DNA of 64,000 bases from Pseudobythopirellula maris (GTDB lineage Bacteria > Planctomycetota > Planctomycetia > Pirellulales > Lacipirellulaceae). This document shows positions 55,043 to 63,580 of this stretch, one piece after another. The translations under genes were made by a program, and so were the position numbers. Where the stretch lies: contig NZ_SJPQ01000001.1 of assembly GCF_007859945.1 (NCBI RefSeq), positions 1,638,489 to 1,702,488 on the forward strand, in the 5' to 3' direction. Position 1 is the stretch's first letter, and each line of letters begins with the position of its first letter. The notes under the pieces were generated by a model that worked only from the letters and a program-made list of their open reading frames with translations, was not told the DNA's origin and did no database searches.

Positions 55043-56098
55043 ATGCCTGCGACCCTCATCACCGGCGGCGCCGGCTTCCTCGGCAGCGAGTTCGTCCGCC
55101 AGACTCTTGAGCTCGGCGATGAGACCGCCGTCGTGCTCGACGCGCTCACCTACGCCGGCGACCGCGACAACCTGCCCGCCGAGGGCGACCGCCTCGTCTT
55201 CGCGCAAGGCGACATCGCCGACCGGCCGCTCGTCGAGCGGTTGCTCCGTGAGCACGGCGTGACGCGCATTGTCAACTTCGCCGCCGAGTCGCACGTCGAC
55301 CGCTCGATCGACGACCCGGGGGCGTTCCTGCGCACCAACGTGCTCGGCGTTTACGAGCTGCTCACCGCCGCGCTCGGCCACTGGCGCCGGCTCGCCGGCG
55401 CCGAGCGCGAGGCGTTCCGCTTCGTGCAGGTCTCGACCGACGAGGTCTACGGCTCGCTCGGCGCCACGGGCGAGTTCACCGAGGGCTCGCCGTACGCGCC
55501 GCGGTCGCCCTACGCGGCGTCGAAGGCGGCGGGCGACCACTTCGTGCGGTCGTTCCACACAACCTACGGCCTGCCGACGATCGTCACGAACGGCTCGAAC
55601 TGCTACGGCCCGCGGCAGTTCCCCGAGAAGCTCGTGCCGCTGCTCGCCATGAAAGCGATGCGCGGCGAGCGGCTGCCGATCTACGGCGACGGGTCGAACG
55701 TGCGCGAGTGGCTGCACACGGCCGACGCCTGCCGGGCGATCCGCGCGGTGGTCGAGAAAGGCCGACCGGGCGAGTCGTACAACGTCGGCGGCGGCGCCGA
55801 GCGGACCAACCTGGAGGTCGCCCGCCAGGTTTGCCGGCTCGTCGAGAAGCATTTTTCTGAGGCGCCGGTCAAGCCGGTCGAAAGCCTCATCGAGCTGGTC
55901 GCCGACCGCCCCGGGCACGACTTTCGTTACGCGGTCGACGCCACGAAGCTTCGCAGCGAACTCGGCTGGACGCCCGAGATTGGCTTCGACGAGGGCCTCG
56001 ACGAGACGGTCCGCTGGTGCGTCGAGAACCTCGCGTGGACCGAGCGGGCGCTCCAGCGGGCCGGCTACGACGGCGGCCGGCTCGGCCGCGGCGAGTGA
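55043..56098 (+). CDS. rfbB: dTDP-glucose 4,6-dehydratase
   Basis: Converts dTDP-glucose to dTDP-4-keto-6-deoxyglucose, the second step to dTDP-rhamnose and other deoxysugars for surface glycans. 351 residues: NAD-binding TGGAGFLGS (7-15), catalytic STDEVYGS (131-138) with Asp133 and Glu134, and YAASK (157-161). The C-terminal substrate domain includes NCYGPRQFPEKLVP and VREWLHTADAC. Length is typical. ATG 55043 is required for the nucleotide-binding strand; the open frame extends upstream without support. The other rml genes are not adjacent, so it is a lone copy here. Confidence 0.95.
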   Translation: MPATLITGGAGFLGSEFVRQTLELGDETAVVLDALTYAGDRDNLPAEGDRLVFAQGDIADRPLVERLLREHGVTRIVNFAAESHVDRSIDDPGAFLRTNVLGVYELLTAALGHWRRLAGAEREAFRFVQVSTDEVYGSLGATGEFTEGSPYAPRSPYAASKAAGDHFVRSFHTTYGLPTIVTNGSNCYGPRQFPEKLVPLLAMKAMRGERLPIYGDGSNVREWLHTADACRAIRAVVEKGRPGESYNVGGGAERTNLEVARQVCRLVEKHFSEAPVKPVESLIELVADRPGHDFRYAVDATKLRSELGWTPEIGFDEGLDETVRWCVENLAWTERALQRAGYDGGRLGRGE

Positions 56099-56153
56099 GC
56101 CCCTCTCGGGCGCCGAGAACGCTGGTTAGAAATCGCCAAAGGGATCGCCTTAC

Positions 56154-56810
56154 TCATCTCTTCTCCTGGGTGAAGGGATCGTGGTTTTGATTGGTCTGAG
56201 GGGCGAAGGGGTCGTCTCTATGAATGGGCGCCACGCGCGGTTGTCCTTGTATTGTACTGGCTGTGCCAGTGGAGTCGCCTTGCCAGCTTCCGTTTGGTAG
56301 CGGATCGGCGCCGACTACGAACTGTGATTGCATTGTTGGGTACTGATTGTAAGGCGATGAAGAATACCCGTTCCCCCAGCCCAGCCCGTCGGCGTTGTTC
56401 TTGATCAAACTCAATTGAAGCTCCACCAGCTCGTCACGCTTCCTGACGCGCGTCTCGAGCCGCTCCTCCAGTTGGTCAACCCGTTTCTTGATCTTGTCGA
56501 ACTCCGCGCGACGGCTCTCGATGTCGAGCGTAAACTGATCCTGCAGAGCCTTGCGGAGTTTTCCCTGGGCCTCTTGCTTCTTCTCATCATTGTCGGCGTC
56601 GGCGTAGAGCTGGCGCGCCTTGTCGACCCGCTTCTGCGACTCGACAAACTCTTTCGACGGCGCCATCTGTGGGAAGGCCCCGTATGGCGTTGCATATTGT
56701 GTTGTGTATCGCCCCGGCGGGGTGTTCCATACCGGGTTTTGCGCCGTGGCGCCCTTCACCAACAAAGTGCCTACGACAACGAACACTGCCACTCTGACGA
56801 GATGGGTCAT
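56154..56810 (-). CDS. Secreted coiled-coil protein, third gene of the sigma-kinase operon
   Basis: 218 residues, family not recognised. A Sec signal (VRVAVFVVVGTLLVKGATA) is followed by a Pro/Tyr-rich stretch, then about 90 residues of charged coiled coil (about 50-140, with KRVDQLEERLETRVRKRDELVELQ as its core) and a Gln/Asn/Pro-rich tail. ATG 56810 overlaps the kinase stop by ATGA, so it is translationally coupled to the kinase; the longer upstream frame is a shadow of the kinase gene. It may be a periplasmic partner or output of the signalling pair, which is inference from order only. Confidence 0.75.
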   Translation of the reverse strand: MTHLVRVAVFVVVGTLLVKGATAQNPVWNTPPGRYTTQYATPYGAFPQMAPSKEFVESQKRVDKARQLYADADNDEKKQEAQGKLRKALQDQFTLDIESRRAEFDKIKKRVDQLEERLETRVRKRDELVELQLSLIKNNADGLGWGNGYSSSPYNQYPTMQSQFVVGADPLPNGSWQGDSTGTASTIQGQPRVAPIHRDDPFAPQTNQNHDPFTQEKR

Positions 56811-58318
56811 GGTTTCTCTCGGTTTTTGGGAGGGTGGGTCATCTGCGCACCGGGGAGGGAAATCAGCTCGCGTCGCAGCGTGTCGGCTTGGACGCGCCAC
56901 GGATCGTTTTGCGGGACCCACGGGACAGCTCTGGTCTCCGCCGCGGCCGTGGCTTCGAGTCGGTCGAGGGCCTGCTCGATCGTCGCGACGTCGGAACGCC
57001 ACTGCTGAGCCTCGGGCGAGTAAAACGCCTGATGCGCGAAGGCGGCAGGGGGCGGATCTGACCATCTCGTCTCACCGGGTTGGAGCAACCGGTTCGCAGC
57101 CAACAGGGCGAGCAGCGTTAACACCAACAGCTGCAAGCCGACCCGTACACGCCGGCGGCGGCCCAACCGCTTGAGCCCCGCAAATCGCCAACGCCGGGGC
57201 CGCTGCAGTCGGGCGAGCGCCGTTTGCAGGGCGTCGTGCGCCTCGGCCGCCGACGCGTAGCGTCGCCCGGGCTTCTTTGTCATGAGCCGGTCGACCACGT
57301 CCGAAAGCTCGTCGGGCGTCTCAGGCCGGCGCCGCCAGAGCGGCGTGGGGGCGTCGCGGCAGATGCGGTGGAGCACGCCGACCGCTCGGTCGGCGCGGAA
57401 CGGCGGGTGGCCGGTTGCGGCGAAGTAGAGCGTCGAGCCGAGGCTGAACAGGTCGCTCCGCCAGTCGACCGCGGCGCCGCTCGCCTGCTCGGGCGACATG
57501 TAATGCGGCGTGCCGGCCACCACGCCGGTCTGCGTGAGGCTCGCCTCGTCGACCGTTTGGGCCAGGCCGAAGTCGGTCACCAGAGCCCGTTCTAAGCCGC
57601 TCTCCAAGAGCAGGTTGCCCGGCTTGATGTCGCGGTGCACCACGCCCTGCTCGTGAGCCGCCTCGAGCCCGGACGCCGCCTGGGCGCCGATACGCAGCAC
57701 CTCGACCGGGGCGAGCGGCCCGTCGCGGTCAACCCGCGCCTGGAGCGACTCGCCGTCGACGTAGTTCATCACCAGGAAGGGCGTTTCGCCTTCGGTCTGC
57801 ACATCGTGGATCGCCACCACGTGCTCGTGGACCACCGCGGCGGCGGCCCGCGCCTCGCGGCCGAACCGCTGCCGCGCCGGCCCGCTGTGCGCCAGGTGTG
57901 GGGCGAGCACCTTGAGCGCCACCGGCCGGTGCAACTCGGTGTCGAATCCCCTGTAGACGATGCTCATGCCCCCCGACCCGATCACGCGCTCCACGTCGTA
58001 GCGGCCGAGCCGACCGAGCATCTCCGGCTGTGCGGCGGCGCCGAGCGTGCGAACGTCGTCGCGGGTGGGAAGCTCGGCGAGCAACTCGCGTGTCTCCACG
58101 TCGAACTCGCCCGCGCCCGAGAGCGCGTCGAGCCGCTCGCGGCAAACGGGGCACGACTCGACATGGTCGAGCGCCGCGCGGTGGGCGTCGTCGTGCCCGT
58201 CACCGATGTGCCCGTCGCCGTCGTGCCCGTCGCCTATGAGCACGTCGTCAAACAGCAACTCACGCAATTGGTCGTCGCCCACGTGGGGCGAATCGGTTGG
58301 TGCTGGGGGGGCGTTCAT
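56807..58318 (-). CDS. Membrane-anchored serine/threonine protein kinase
   Basis: 503 residues. The N-terminus has a GDGH-type repeat (about 29-46) and an anti-sigma-like zinc finger (HVESCPVC, 52-59). The kinase domain (about 107-370) has GSGGMSIVY as glycine loop, ATP Lys136 in VALKVL, VHRDIKPGN with catalytic Asp230 and DFG (249-251); all are intact. One membrane helix (about 395-415) and a periplasmic tail of about 90 residues follow. Start ATG 58318 overlaps the sigma-factor stop (ATGA) and its own stop overlaps the next gene in the same way. The order suggests that kinase and sigma factor act on a common stimulus. Confidence 0.93.
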   Translation of the reverse strand: MNAPPAPTDSPHVGDDQLRELLFDDVLIGDGHDGDGHIGDGHDDAHRAALDHVESCPVCRERLDALSGAGEFDVETRELLAELPTRDDVRTLGAAAQPEMLGRLGRYDVERVIGSGGMSIVYRGFDTELHRPVALKVLAPHLAHSGPARQRFGREARAAAAVVHEHVVAIHDVQTEGETPFLVMNYVDGESLQARVDRDGPLAPVEVLRIGAQAASGLEAAHEQGVVHRDIKPGNLLLESGLERALVTDFGLAQTVDEASLTQTGVVAGTPHYMSPEQASGAAVDWRSDLFSLGSTLYFAATGHPPFRADRAVGVLHRICRDAPTPLWRRRPETPDELSDVVDRLMTKKPGRRYASAAEAHDALQTALARLQRPRRWRFAGLKRLGRRRRVRVGLQLLVLTLLALLAANRLLQPGETRWSDPPPAAFAHQAFYSPEAQQWRSDVATIEQALDRLEATAAAETRAVPWVPQNDPWRVQADTLRRELISLPGAQMTHPPKNREKP

Positions 58319-58950
58319 GGCTTTGCCTCGCTGGCGGGGTCGAGTGTCTCCTCCTCTTCAAGCAACCGGCGCACCTCCACCCTGAGCCGCGCCCGCACAC
58401 GGCTGCGGGCCACGTGCACGGCGCCGGGCGAAACGCCGAGCGTGGTAGCTGCCTCGTCGGTCGTGCGAGCCTCGACGCTGGTCATCCAGAACGCCCGCCA
58501 ATTGGTCGGGCTCACCCGCTCGCGCACCCGCTCGGCCGCCCAGCGGAACGCCTCGCGGCGCCACTCGAGGTCGAACTCGGCCGTCGCCTCGGTGGCCGGG
58601 TCGGCCAGCTCGCCGAGCCAGCGGGCGACGCCCGAGTCGCCGCTGCCGAGCGCCTGGTGCTTGCGGCGCGTGAGCCGGTTGATCAGCTCGTTGCGCGTGA
58701 TGCGCCCGAGCCAGGTCCGGAACCGCCCCCGCTCGGGGTCGGGCGTCCACCGCTCCACGGCCCGCGAGACCGACAGAAGCACCTCTTGGACCACCTCGCG
58801 GGCGTCGGCGTCTTGCATGCCGTGGGATCGGGCCAGCCGGTAGACGACCGGCTCGTAAAGCTCGGCGAAATGGCGCCACGCCTCCTCGTCGTCCGCGTCG
58901 CCGAGCCTGAGGATCAGGCTCATTCGGGTGTCGGGCGGCGGGGCGTTCAT
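58315..58950 (-). CDS. ECF-type RNA polymerase sigma factor
   Basis: 211 residues with region 2 (about 25-100: HFAELYEPVVYRLARSHG, DADAREVVQEVLLSVS, FRTWLGRITRNELI) and region 4 (about 150-200: EARTTDEAATTLGVSPGAVHVARSRVRARL) joined by a linker. It directs RNA polymerase to a small regulon. Lack of a nearby anti-sigma gene and the coupling to a Ser/Thr kinase with a zinc-finger-like HxxxCxxC suggest regulation by that kinase, as in planctomycete STK-linked ECF groups (inference). It is the first gene of a three-gene operon. Confidence 0.94.
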   Translation of the reverse strand: MNAPPPDTRMSLILRLGDADDEEAWRHFAELYEPVVYRLARSHGMQDADAREVVQEVLLSVSRAVERWTPDPERGRFRTWLGRITRNELINRLTRRKHQALGSGDSGVARWLGELADPATEATAEFDLEWRREAFRWAAERVRERVSPTNWRAFWMTSVEARTTDEAATTLGVSPGAVHVARSRVRARLRVEVRRLLEEEETLDPASEAKP

Positions 58951-59068
58951 CGGCTAGCGTGTGCGGGCGGGGCGAACGGGGGACGAGACTTCCCCCTTAT
59001 ACACCCATCGCCAAGCCGAACCTTGCGCGCGGCGGCCGAAATTCTAAGAAACCGTACGCGTCTCGCCG

Positions 59069-59890
59069 TCAGGCGGCGCAACGCCGCGCCGGCTCGGTCG
59101 CCTCGGGCGGCTCGGCCAACGCGTCGGCCCGCTCGGCGGGGTCGATTCCATAGAAACGCAAGTACTTCCGCTCGGCCCAGCCGAAGAACCGGCCCAAACG
59201 CGTGGCGCCCAGGCAGTGCCGGGCCGAGAGCACCCCAACCACGGCGCCGATCACCGTGTCGCTCGGGAAGTGGGCCCCCACGAACACCCGCTGCATGCCC
59301 ACCGCCACGGCGAGCGCCACAAACAGGCCGCGGGCGTGCGGGTAGAGCAGCACGAGCGCTGTGGCCAAGCCGAATGCCGACGCCGTGTGCGCCGACGGGA
59401 AGCTCTGGATGTTCGAGTCGTGCGACAACATCGGCATCAGGCCGAGGAACGTGTCGTTCAGCCCCAGGTCGGGCGCCGCCGCGAAATCGATCGACCGCGG
59501 CCGGCTCCGTGCGACAAGCAGCTTGACCACGTCGGCCATCACCCCGGCGCCCAAGCCGCAAGTCAGGATCCGTCCGCTGCGGTAGCGGTTCGAGGGGTCC
59601 ATCACGGCGATCACGCCGACGATGAGCATCACGCCAAAGCCGTTGCCGAACACCTCGGCCACTTGCAACAAGTTGCCCACTTCGCCCGGCGGGTCCCAGC
59701 CGTGAAAGGCCTCGGCCACGCGCACGTCGGCCGCCAGGGCGAGGCCCAGCGCCGCGGCCAGCAGCACGCAGGTCGTGCGCCACGGCAGCCCGACCAACAC
59801 ACCGGGCTTGAGGCGTCGGCGTGCGGCGAGTGTTGTCTTAGAAATGGCCAACGGGCGACTCGTGGTTGGGGGGCGGGCGCCCCGTATCAT
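59069..59890 (-). CDS. PAP2-family membrane phosphatase
   Basis: 273 residues, about six membrane helices. The three PAP2 motifs are present: KLLVARSRPR (motif 1), PSAHT (motif 2, with His) and RVFVGAHFPSD (motif 3, with His and Asp), so the phosphatase is expected to be active. Typical substrates are phosphatidic acid or undecaprenyl pyrophosphate. A C-terminal cytoplasmic tail of about 60 residues follows the last helix. Start 59890 gives a basic, non-conserved lead; TTG 59851 is a possible inner start. The gene stands alone. Confidence 0.92.
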   Translation of the reverse strand: MIRGARPPTTSRPLAISKTTLAARRRLKPGVLVGLPWRTTCVLLAAALGLALAADVRVAEAFHGWDPPGEVGNLLQVAEVFGNGFGVMLIVGVIAVMDPSNRYRSGRILTCGLGAGVMADVVKLLVARSRPRSIDFAAAPDLGLNDTFLGLMPMLSHDSNIQSFPSAHTASAFGLATALVLLYPHARGLFVALAVAVGMQRVFVGAHFPSDTVIGAVVGVLSARHCLGATRLGRFFGWAERKYLRFYGIDPAERADALAEPPEATEPARRCAA

Positions 59891-60337
59891 CCGGCGGACG
59901 GCTGACCGGCAAAATCATGGCCGGCGACGCCTCCGTCGACGGCGCCACGAGCGGCGTCGTCGCGTCGGCGCCCTCCTGAACGGGCGCCGAGCAAGTTGGT
60001 CTCATGGCTTCTGTCATCGGACCTGAGGCGCCATGAGGCTTGAGGCGGTTGCTGCTATCACGCGGAGAATTCACACGAAATACAGGATCGAAGCCGTGCT
60101 GTCGACCTCGCTTGCGCAGTTTCGCACGGCGGACGAATCTCCCAAGGACGCAAGCGCCGCTAGCATCCAGCCACCACGCATCGCTAGCAGATATACGGGA
60201 GCCGGCGGGTGTAAGCCTCGGAGGTCCCAGCCACCATCTGCACTACGCCGCCCCGCCGTGCCTTACAGCGTTCGGCTCCTAGTTTGTCTGTTCTCTTGGG
60301 GCGTGATCCATTACGCTCGGCGCCCTGTCAGAATCCC
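59891..60337. other. Divergent intergenic region
   Basis: About 450 bases between the PAP2 and glycosyltransferase genes. No gene, terminator or strong promoter match was seen. Confidence 0.5.
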
Positions 60338-62182
60338 ATGCCGGAGCTCAACAGCGTGACCAAGCTAGCACTCTCGCCCAAACTGGCCCCGTGGGCCGCC
60401 GTGACGATCGCCGCCGTGGTGTTTCTCACTCAGCTCGGCGCCGCCCGGTTGTGGGACGACGACGAGCCACGCAACGCCCGCTGCGCGGTCGAGATGTTCG
60501 AGCGTGGCGACCTCATCACGCCCACCTTCAACGGCGAGCTGCGGGCCCACAAGCCGGCGCTGCTCTACTGGCTGATGATGGCCAGCTACGCAATGTTTGG
60601 TGTGAGCGAGTTCTCGGCGCGGTTGCCCTCAGCGCTCTGCGGCATTGGCGCCGCCCTGCTCTGCTACCACCTCGGCCGGCTGCTGTTCGACCGCACCATC
60701 GGGCTGCTCGCCGCGGCGCTGCTCAGCAGCGCGCTGATGTTCGCCGTCGCCTCGCGCGCCGCCACGCCCGACGCCCTGCTGATCACCTGCGTGACGGCCG
60801 CCCTCTACCTGTTCGCCAAGGGCGTCGCCCGGCTGCGCGGCGGCGACCTGAACGACACGTCCCGCGGCTCGCTCTCCGACCAGAAGATGCCGCTCGGCGT
60901 CGCCGCGGCGATGTACGTGGCGATGGGCCTCGCGGTGCTCGCCAAGGGCCCCGTCGGCCTGGTGCTGCCGGGGGCCGTGATCGCCCTGTTCGCCGTGCTG
61001 CTCGACCCCGACCCGGCCGTGCTCGGCTCCGCGGCCACGACCTGGTACAAACGCCTCGCCGAGCGGCTCGGTGCGTCGCTCGATCCGCGTCGCGTGCTGC
61101 GTCTCTTGGGCGCCGTTCGCTTTCCGCTGGGGCTCGTGATCGTCGCGCTCGTCGCCCTGCCCTGGTACGTGGCCGTCGGCCTGGCGACGGGGGGCGACTT
61201 CCTGTCGGGCTTCCTCGGCACGCACAACGTCGGCCGCTTCATGGAGCCGATGGAGGGGCACGACGGGGCGCCGCTGTTCTACGTCATCGCGATCATGGCC
61301 GGCTTCTTCCCCGCCAGCTGCTTCCTGCCGGTGGCCACGGTCTCCGCGGTCCGCTCGCAACTCCGGCCCGCAACGAAAAGCGCCTCTTACGGCTTCTTGA
61401 TCGCGTGGGTCGCCGCCTACCTCGTCGTTTTCACGATCGCCGCCACCAAGCTGCCGAGCTACGTCACCCCCTGCTACGCCGCCCTGGCGGTCGGCACGGC
61501 GGCGTGGCTCGTCGAGCAGGTCCGCAGCAAACAAGCGGCGGGCGTCTCGCTCCGCAGCTGGTTGGCCGCCGGCGTCGGCTCGTTCCTGGTGGTCGGCGTT
61601 GGCATCGGCGTGGCGCTCGGCGTTGTGGCCATCGCGCTGCTGGAGGGCGACTCGGCGCTCGGTTGGCGCCTCGGCGCCGTCGCCCTGATCCCGGCCGCGG
61701 GCGGCGCCTACGCCTTGGCGGCGATCGCTAGCTCACGGCCGACCCGCGCGGTGGTCGGCTTCGCCGCCGCCGGCGTCGTTTTCACCACCGCCGCGATGGC
61801 GTGGGTCGCCCCCCAAGCGAGCCCATTCGCCGACGGCCCACGCATCGCCGAGCGCATCCGCCAACTCGAAGCGGCCGACCCCAACGCCGAGCCGTTCGAC
61901 GTCCTCTCGACCCGTTACACCAGGCCGACCACGGTCTACTACCTCGGCCGCACGATCGAAAGGAACGACGACCCGCAGCGCATCCGCGATCGCCTCACGA
62001 CGCCCGGCTCGCTGGTCGTCGCCTCGGCCGAGGCGTACGAGAACCTCAAGGCCACGCTGCCGCCCGGCGTGGTGGTCCTCGCCGAAGAGCACCGCCTGAT
62101 GCGCCCCGAGAAGGGCGTCGTGCTGCTGGGACAAGCAGAGCTGCAAGCGCGGCTGCCTGCCGAGAAGCGGCTGACGCGTTGA
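60338..62182 (+). CDS. GT39-family (ArnT-like) membrane glycosyltransferase
   Basis: 614 residues with about 11-12 membrane helices. The first periplasmic loop carries DDDEP (40-44), the metal/lipid-phosphate-binding acidic motif of GT39/GT-C enzymes, and HKPALLYWLMMASY is typical of ArnT-like proteins. It would transfer a sugar from a polyprenyl-phosphate donor to lipid or protein outside the membrane. The end is a soluble domain of about 80 residues. ATG 60338 is chosen; the frame starts at 60284, but the extra 18 residues have no support. A long palindrome follows 22 bases after the stop. Confidence 0.92.
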   Translation: MPELNSVTKLALSPKLAPWAAVTIAAVVFLTQLGAARLWDDDEPRNARCAVEMFERGDLITPTFNGELRAHKPALLYWLMMASYAMFGVSEFSARLPSALCGIGAALLCYHLGRLLFDRTIGLLAAALLSSALMFAVASRAATPDALLITCVTAALYLFAKGVARLRGGDLNDTSRGSLSDQKMPLGVAAAMYVAMGLAVLAKGPVGLVLPGAVIALFAVLLDPDPAVLGSAATTWYKRLAERLGASLDPRRVLRLLGAVRFPLGLVIVALVALPWYVAVGLATGGDFLSGFLGTHNVGRFMEPMEGHDGAPLFYVIAIMAGFFPASCFLPVATVSAVRSQLRPATKSASYGFLIAWVAAYLVVFTIAATKLPSYVTPCYAALAVGTAAWLVEQVRSKQAAGVSLRSWLAAGVGSFLVVGVGIGVALGVVAIALLEGDSALGWRLGAVALIPAAGGAYALAAIASSRPTRAVVGFAAAGVVFTTAAMAWVAPQASPFADGPRIAERIRQLEAADPNAEPFDVLSTRYTRPTTVYYLGRTIERNDDPQRIRDRLTTPGSLVVASAEAYENLKATLPPGVVVLAEEHRLMRPEKGVVLLGQAELQARLPAEKRLTR

Positions 62183-62203
62183 TCTCGCGCAGAGTCGCGG
62201 AGG

Positions 62204-62257
62204 AGTAGGGGTGCATGGGATGCACCAACAGGTGCGGTGCATCCCATGCGCCCTACT
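62204..62257. repeat. Long intergenic palindrome, possible bidirectional terminator
   Basis: AGTAGGGGTGCATGGGATGCACC pairs with GGTGCATCCCATGCGCCCTACT across a 9-base loop, about 22 bp with one mismatch and one bulge. It lies between two convergent genes. No T-run is present on either side, so it is a palindromic repeat that may also stop transcription. Confidence 0.75.
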
Positions 62258-62259
62258 TA

Positions 62260-62787
62260 CTACATTGCAAGTTCATCTCTGACGCGGTGTATCAAGTGCA
62301 AGATCATCACAATCTGAACCAGCATGCCAAGGACGAGGCCAAGGATGAGAATGAACGCCAACGGGCCAGCAGTATGCGAACCTTGCATGGCCAACTCGAA
62401 CAATGCTGCGCCAACCATGATCGCAACGTATACAACGCGGCGATTGCTCGCCCGATCAGCCAAATCCTGACGCTGTCTTGACATTGCAAACTCTCCGATA
62501 CCGCCGAGTAGATGCCACATCATCGCACAGCCCACGACCATCGTAACCAATCCGTAGGGGACGGCGAGAGCACCATGAACGGCGAAACCGAATAACCAAA
62601 GCATAGTCAACACAAAGCAAAGCATACCCGCAGTTATGAACTTCGTCGACAACGGCGAGAGACCACTGCAGCCGGCAGCGACAATCAAATACCCAACGCC
62701 ATCTACAAGCAAGTCGAAGCCGTTGAGTGAGAAATCGAGAATGACGAGCAGCAGCCCCCAGAATAGTTGCGAGAAATGGAATGCCAT
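62260..62787 (-). CDS. Hypothetical four-helix membrane protein (175 aa)
   Basis: No family recognised. Four or five hydrophobic helices (about 8-40, 50-75, 78-100, 120-140, 143-165) with a charged loop SRQRQDLADRASNRR between the third and fourth. GC content is lower than in the neighbouring genes, which could reflect recent arrival. ATG 62787 begins the first helix; the frame is bounded on the 3' side by the palindrome. It is the last gene in the window that I can support. Confidence 0.7.
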   Translation of the reverse strand: MAFHFSQLFWGLLLVILDFSLNGFDLLVDGVGYLIVAAGCSGLSPLSTKFITAGMLCFVLTMLWLFGFAVHGALAVPYGLVTMVVGCAMMWHLLGGIGEFAMSRQRQDLADRASNRRVVYVAIMVGAALFELAMQGSHTAGPLAFILILGLVLGMLVQIVMILHLIHRVRDELAM

Positions 62788-63062
62788 TCGTCATGAACCT
62801 CTGGCCAGTGCGGCTTGTAATATTACGCAAATCGGCTCCGTTGCCGGCCGCACGCGAAGTGGGCTACCAACCGTCAGTAACACTCTACTTGACTGGTGGC
62901 ACTGGCGACATGATCCCGTGTGCCACTGGCGTGGCGCCAGTGTGATGTACCGCTAAGAACGCAGGGTGCGATGAAGCGTCAGCGGTATCGTACCTCCCCG
63001 GCGTCTATCGCATGGCCGCCCGACTGGAAACGAGTCGGTGTGCCATCCAAATACCCACGGGT

Positions 63063-63270
63063 GGCGCCGACAGTCACGAGCAAACGACGCAGTGAGCCGC
63101 CCCGCACGCCCGAGTGCCCGCACGCCCGAGTGATTGTCGGGGTGCGTAGCACAAGAGGGTCGGGCGGACTCGTTGCCGCCTCGCCACCTGGGATTCGCCC
63201 CCCGACACTCGCCCGGCAAAGTCAAACGGCTCATGGCGCCAACCGCAAGCGAGTGTCGCGGCCACCCGTT
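63063..63270. repeat. Diverged direct repeat, copy 1
   Basis: The opening GACAGTCACGAGC, GTGAGCCGC-CCGCACGC and GGGCGGACTCG elements recur in the same order in copy 2 (63379-63580). Similarity is clear in the first half and fades in the second. No protein-coding logic was found. Confidence 0.6.
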
Positions 63271-63378
63271 CTTATCTCTTCTTGACCGTCTTCGTTCCTT
63301 AGTTCCTTCGTGGTTCTCTCCAGAGCCCACACAGTCTACGCCGGCGGGCCGCACGCGGGTCACCCCTCTAGCACGAGC

Positions 63379-63580
63379 GGGTGGCCTCGACAGTCACGAG
63401 CGAACGGCGACGTGAGCCGCTCCGCACGCGCGAGACTGCCGGGAGACGTAGCCCAAGAGTTGGGGCGGACTCGCTGTCGGAGCGCCTCCTGGGCGCCGTG
63501 CGGCTCCCCTCTGGCGGGCGCCGCATTCGCTGAGACTCACGCTTGGGCACAAAGTGCCAGAGAAGCGATCATGGCGGTCG
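63379..63580. repeat. Diverged direct repeat, copy 2
   Basis: Second copy of the element at 63063-63270, about 316 bases downstream in the same orientation, starting GTGGCCTCGACAGTCACGAG. Confidence 0.6.

Noticed and set aside
63063-63580. CRISPR array
   Set aside because: Only two long, diverged copies; no short regular repeats or spacers anywhere in the window.
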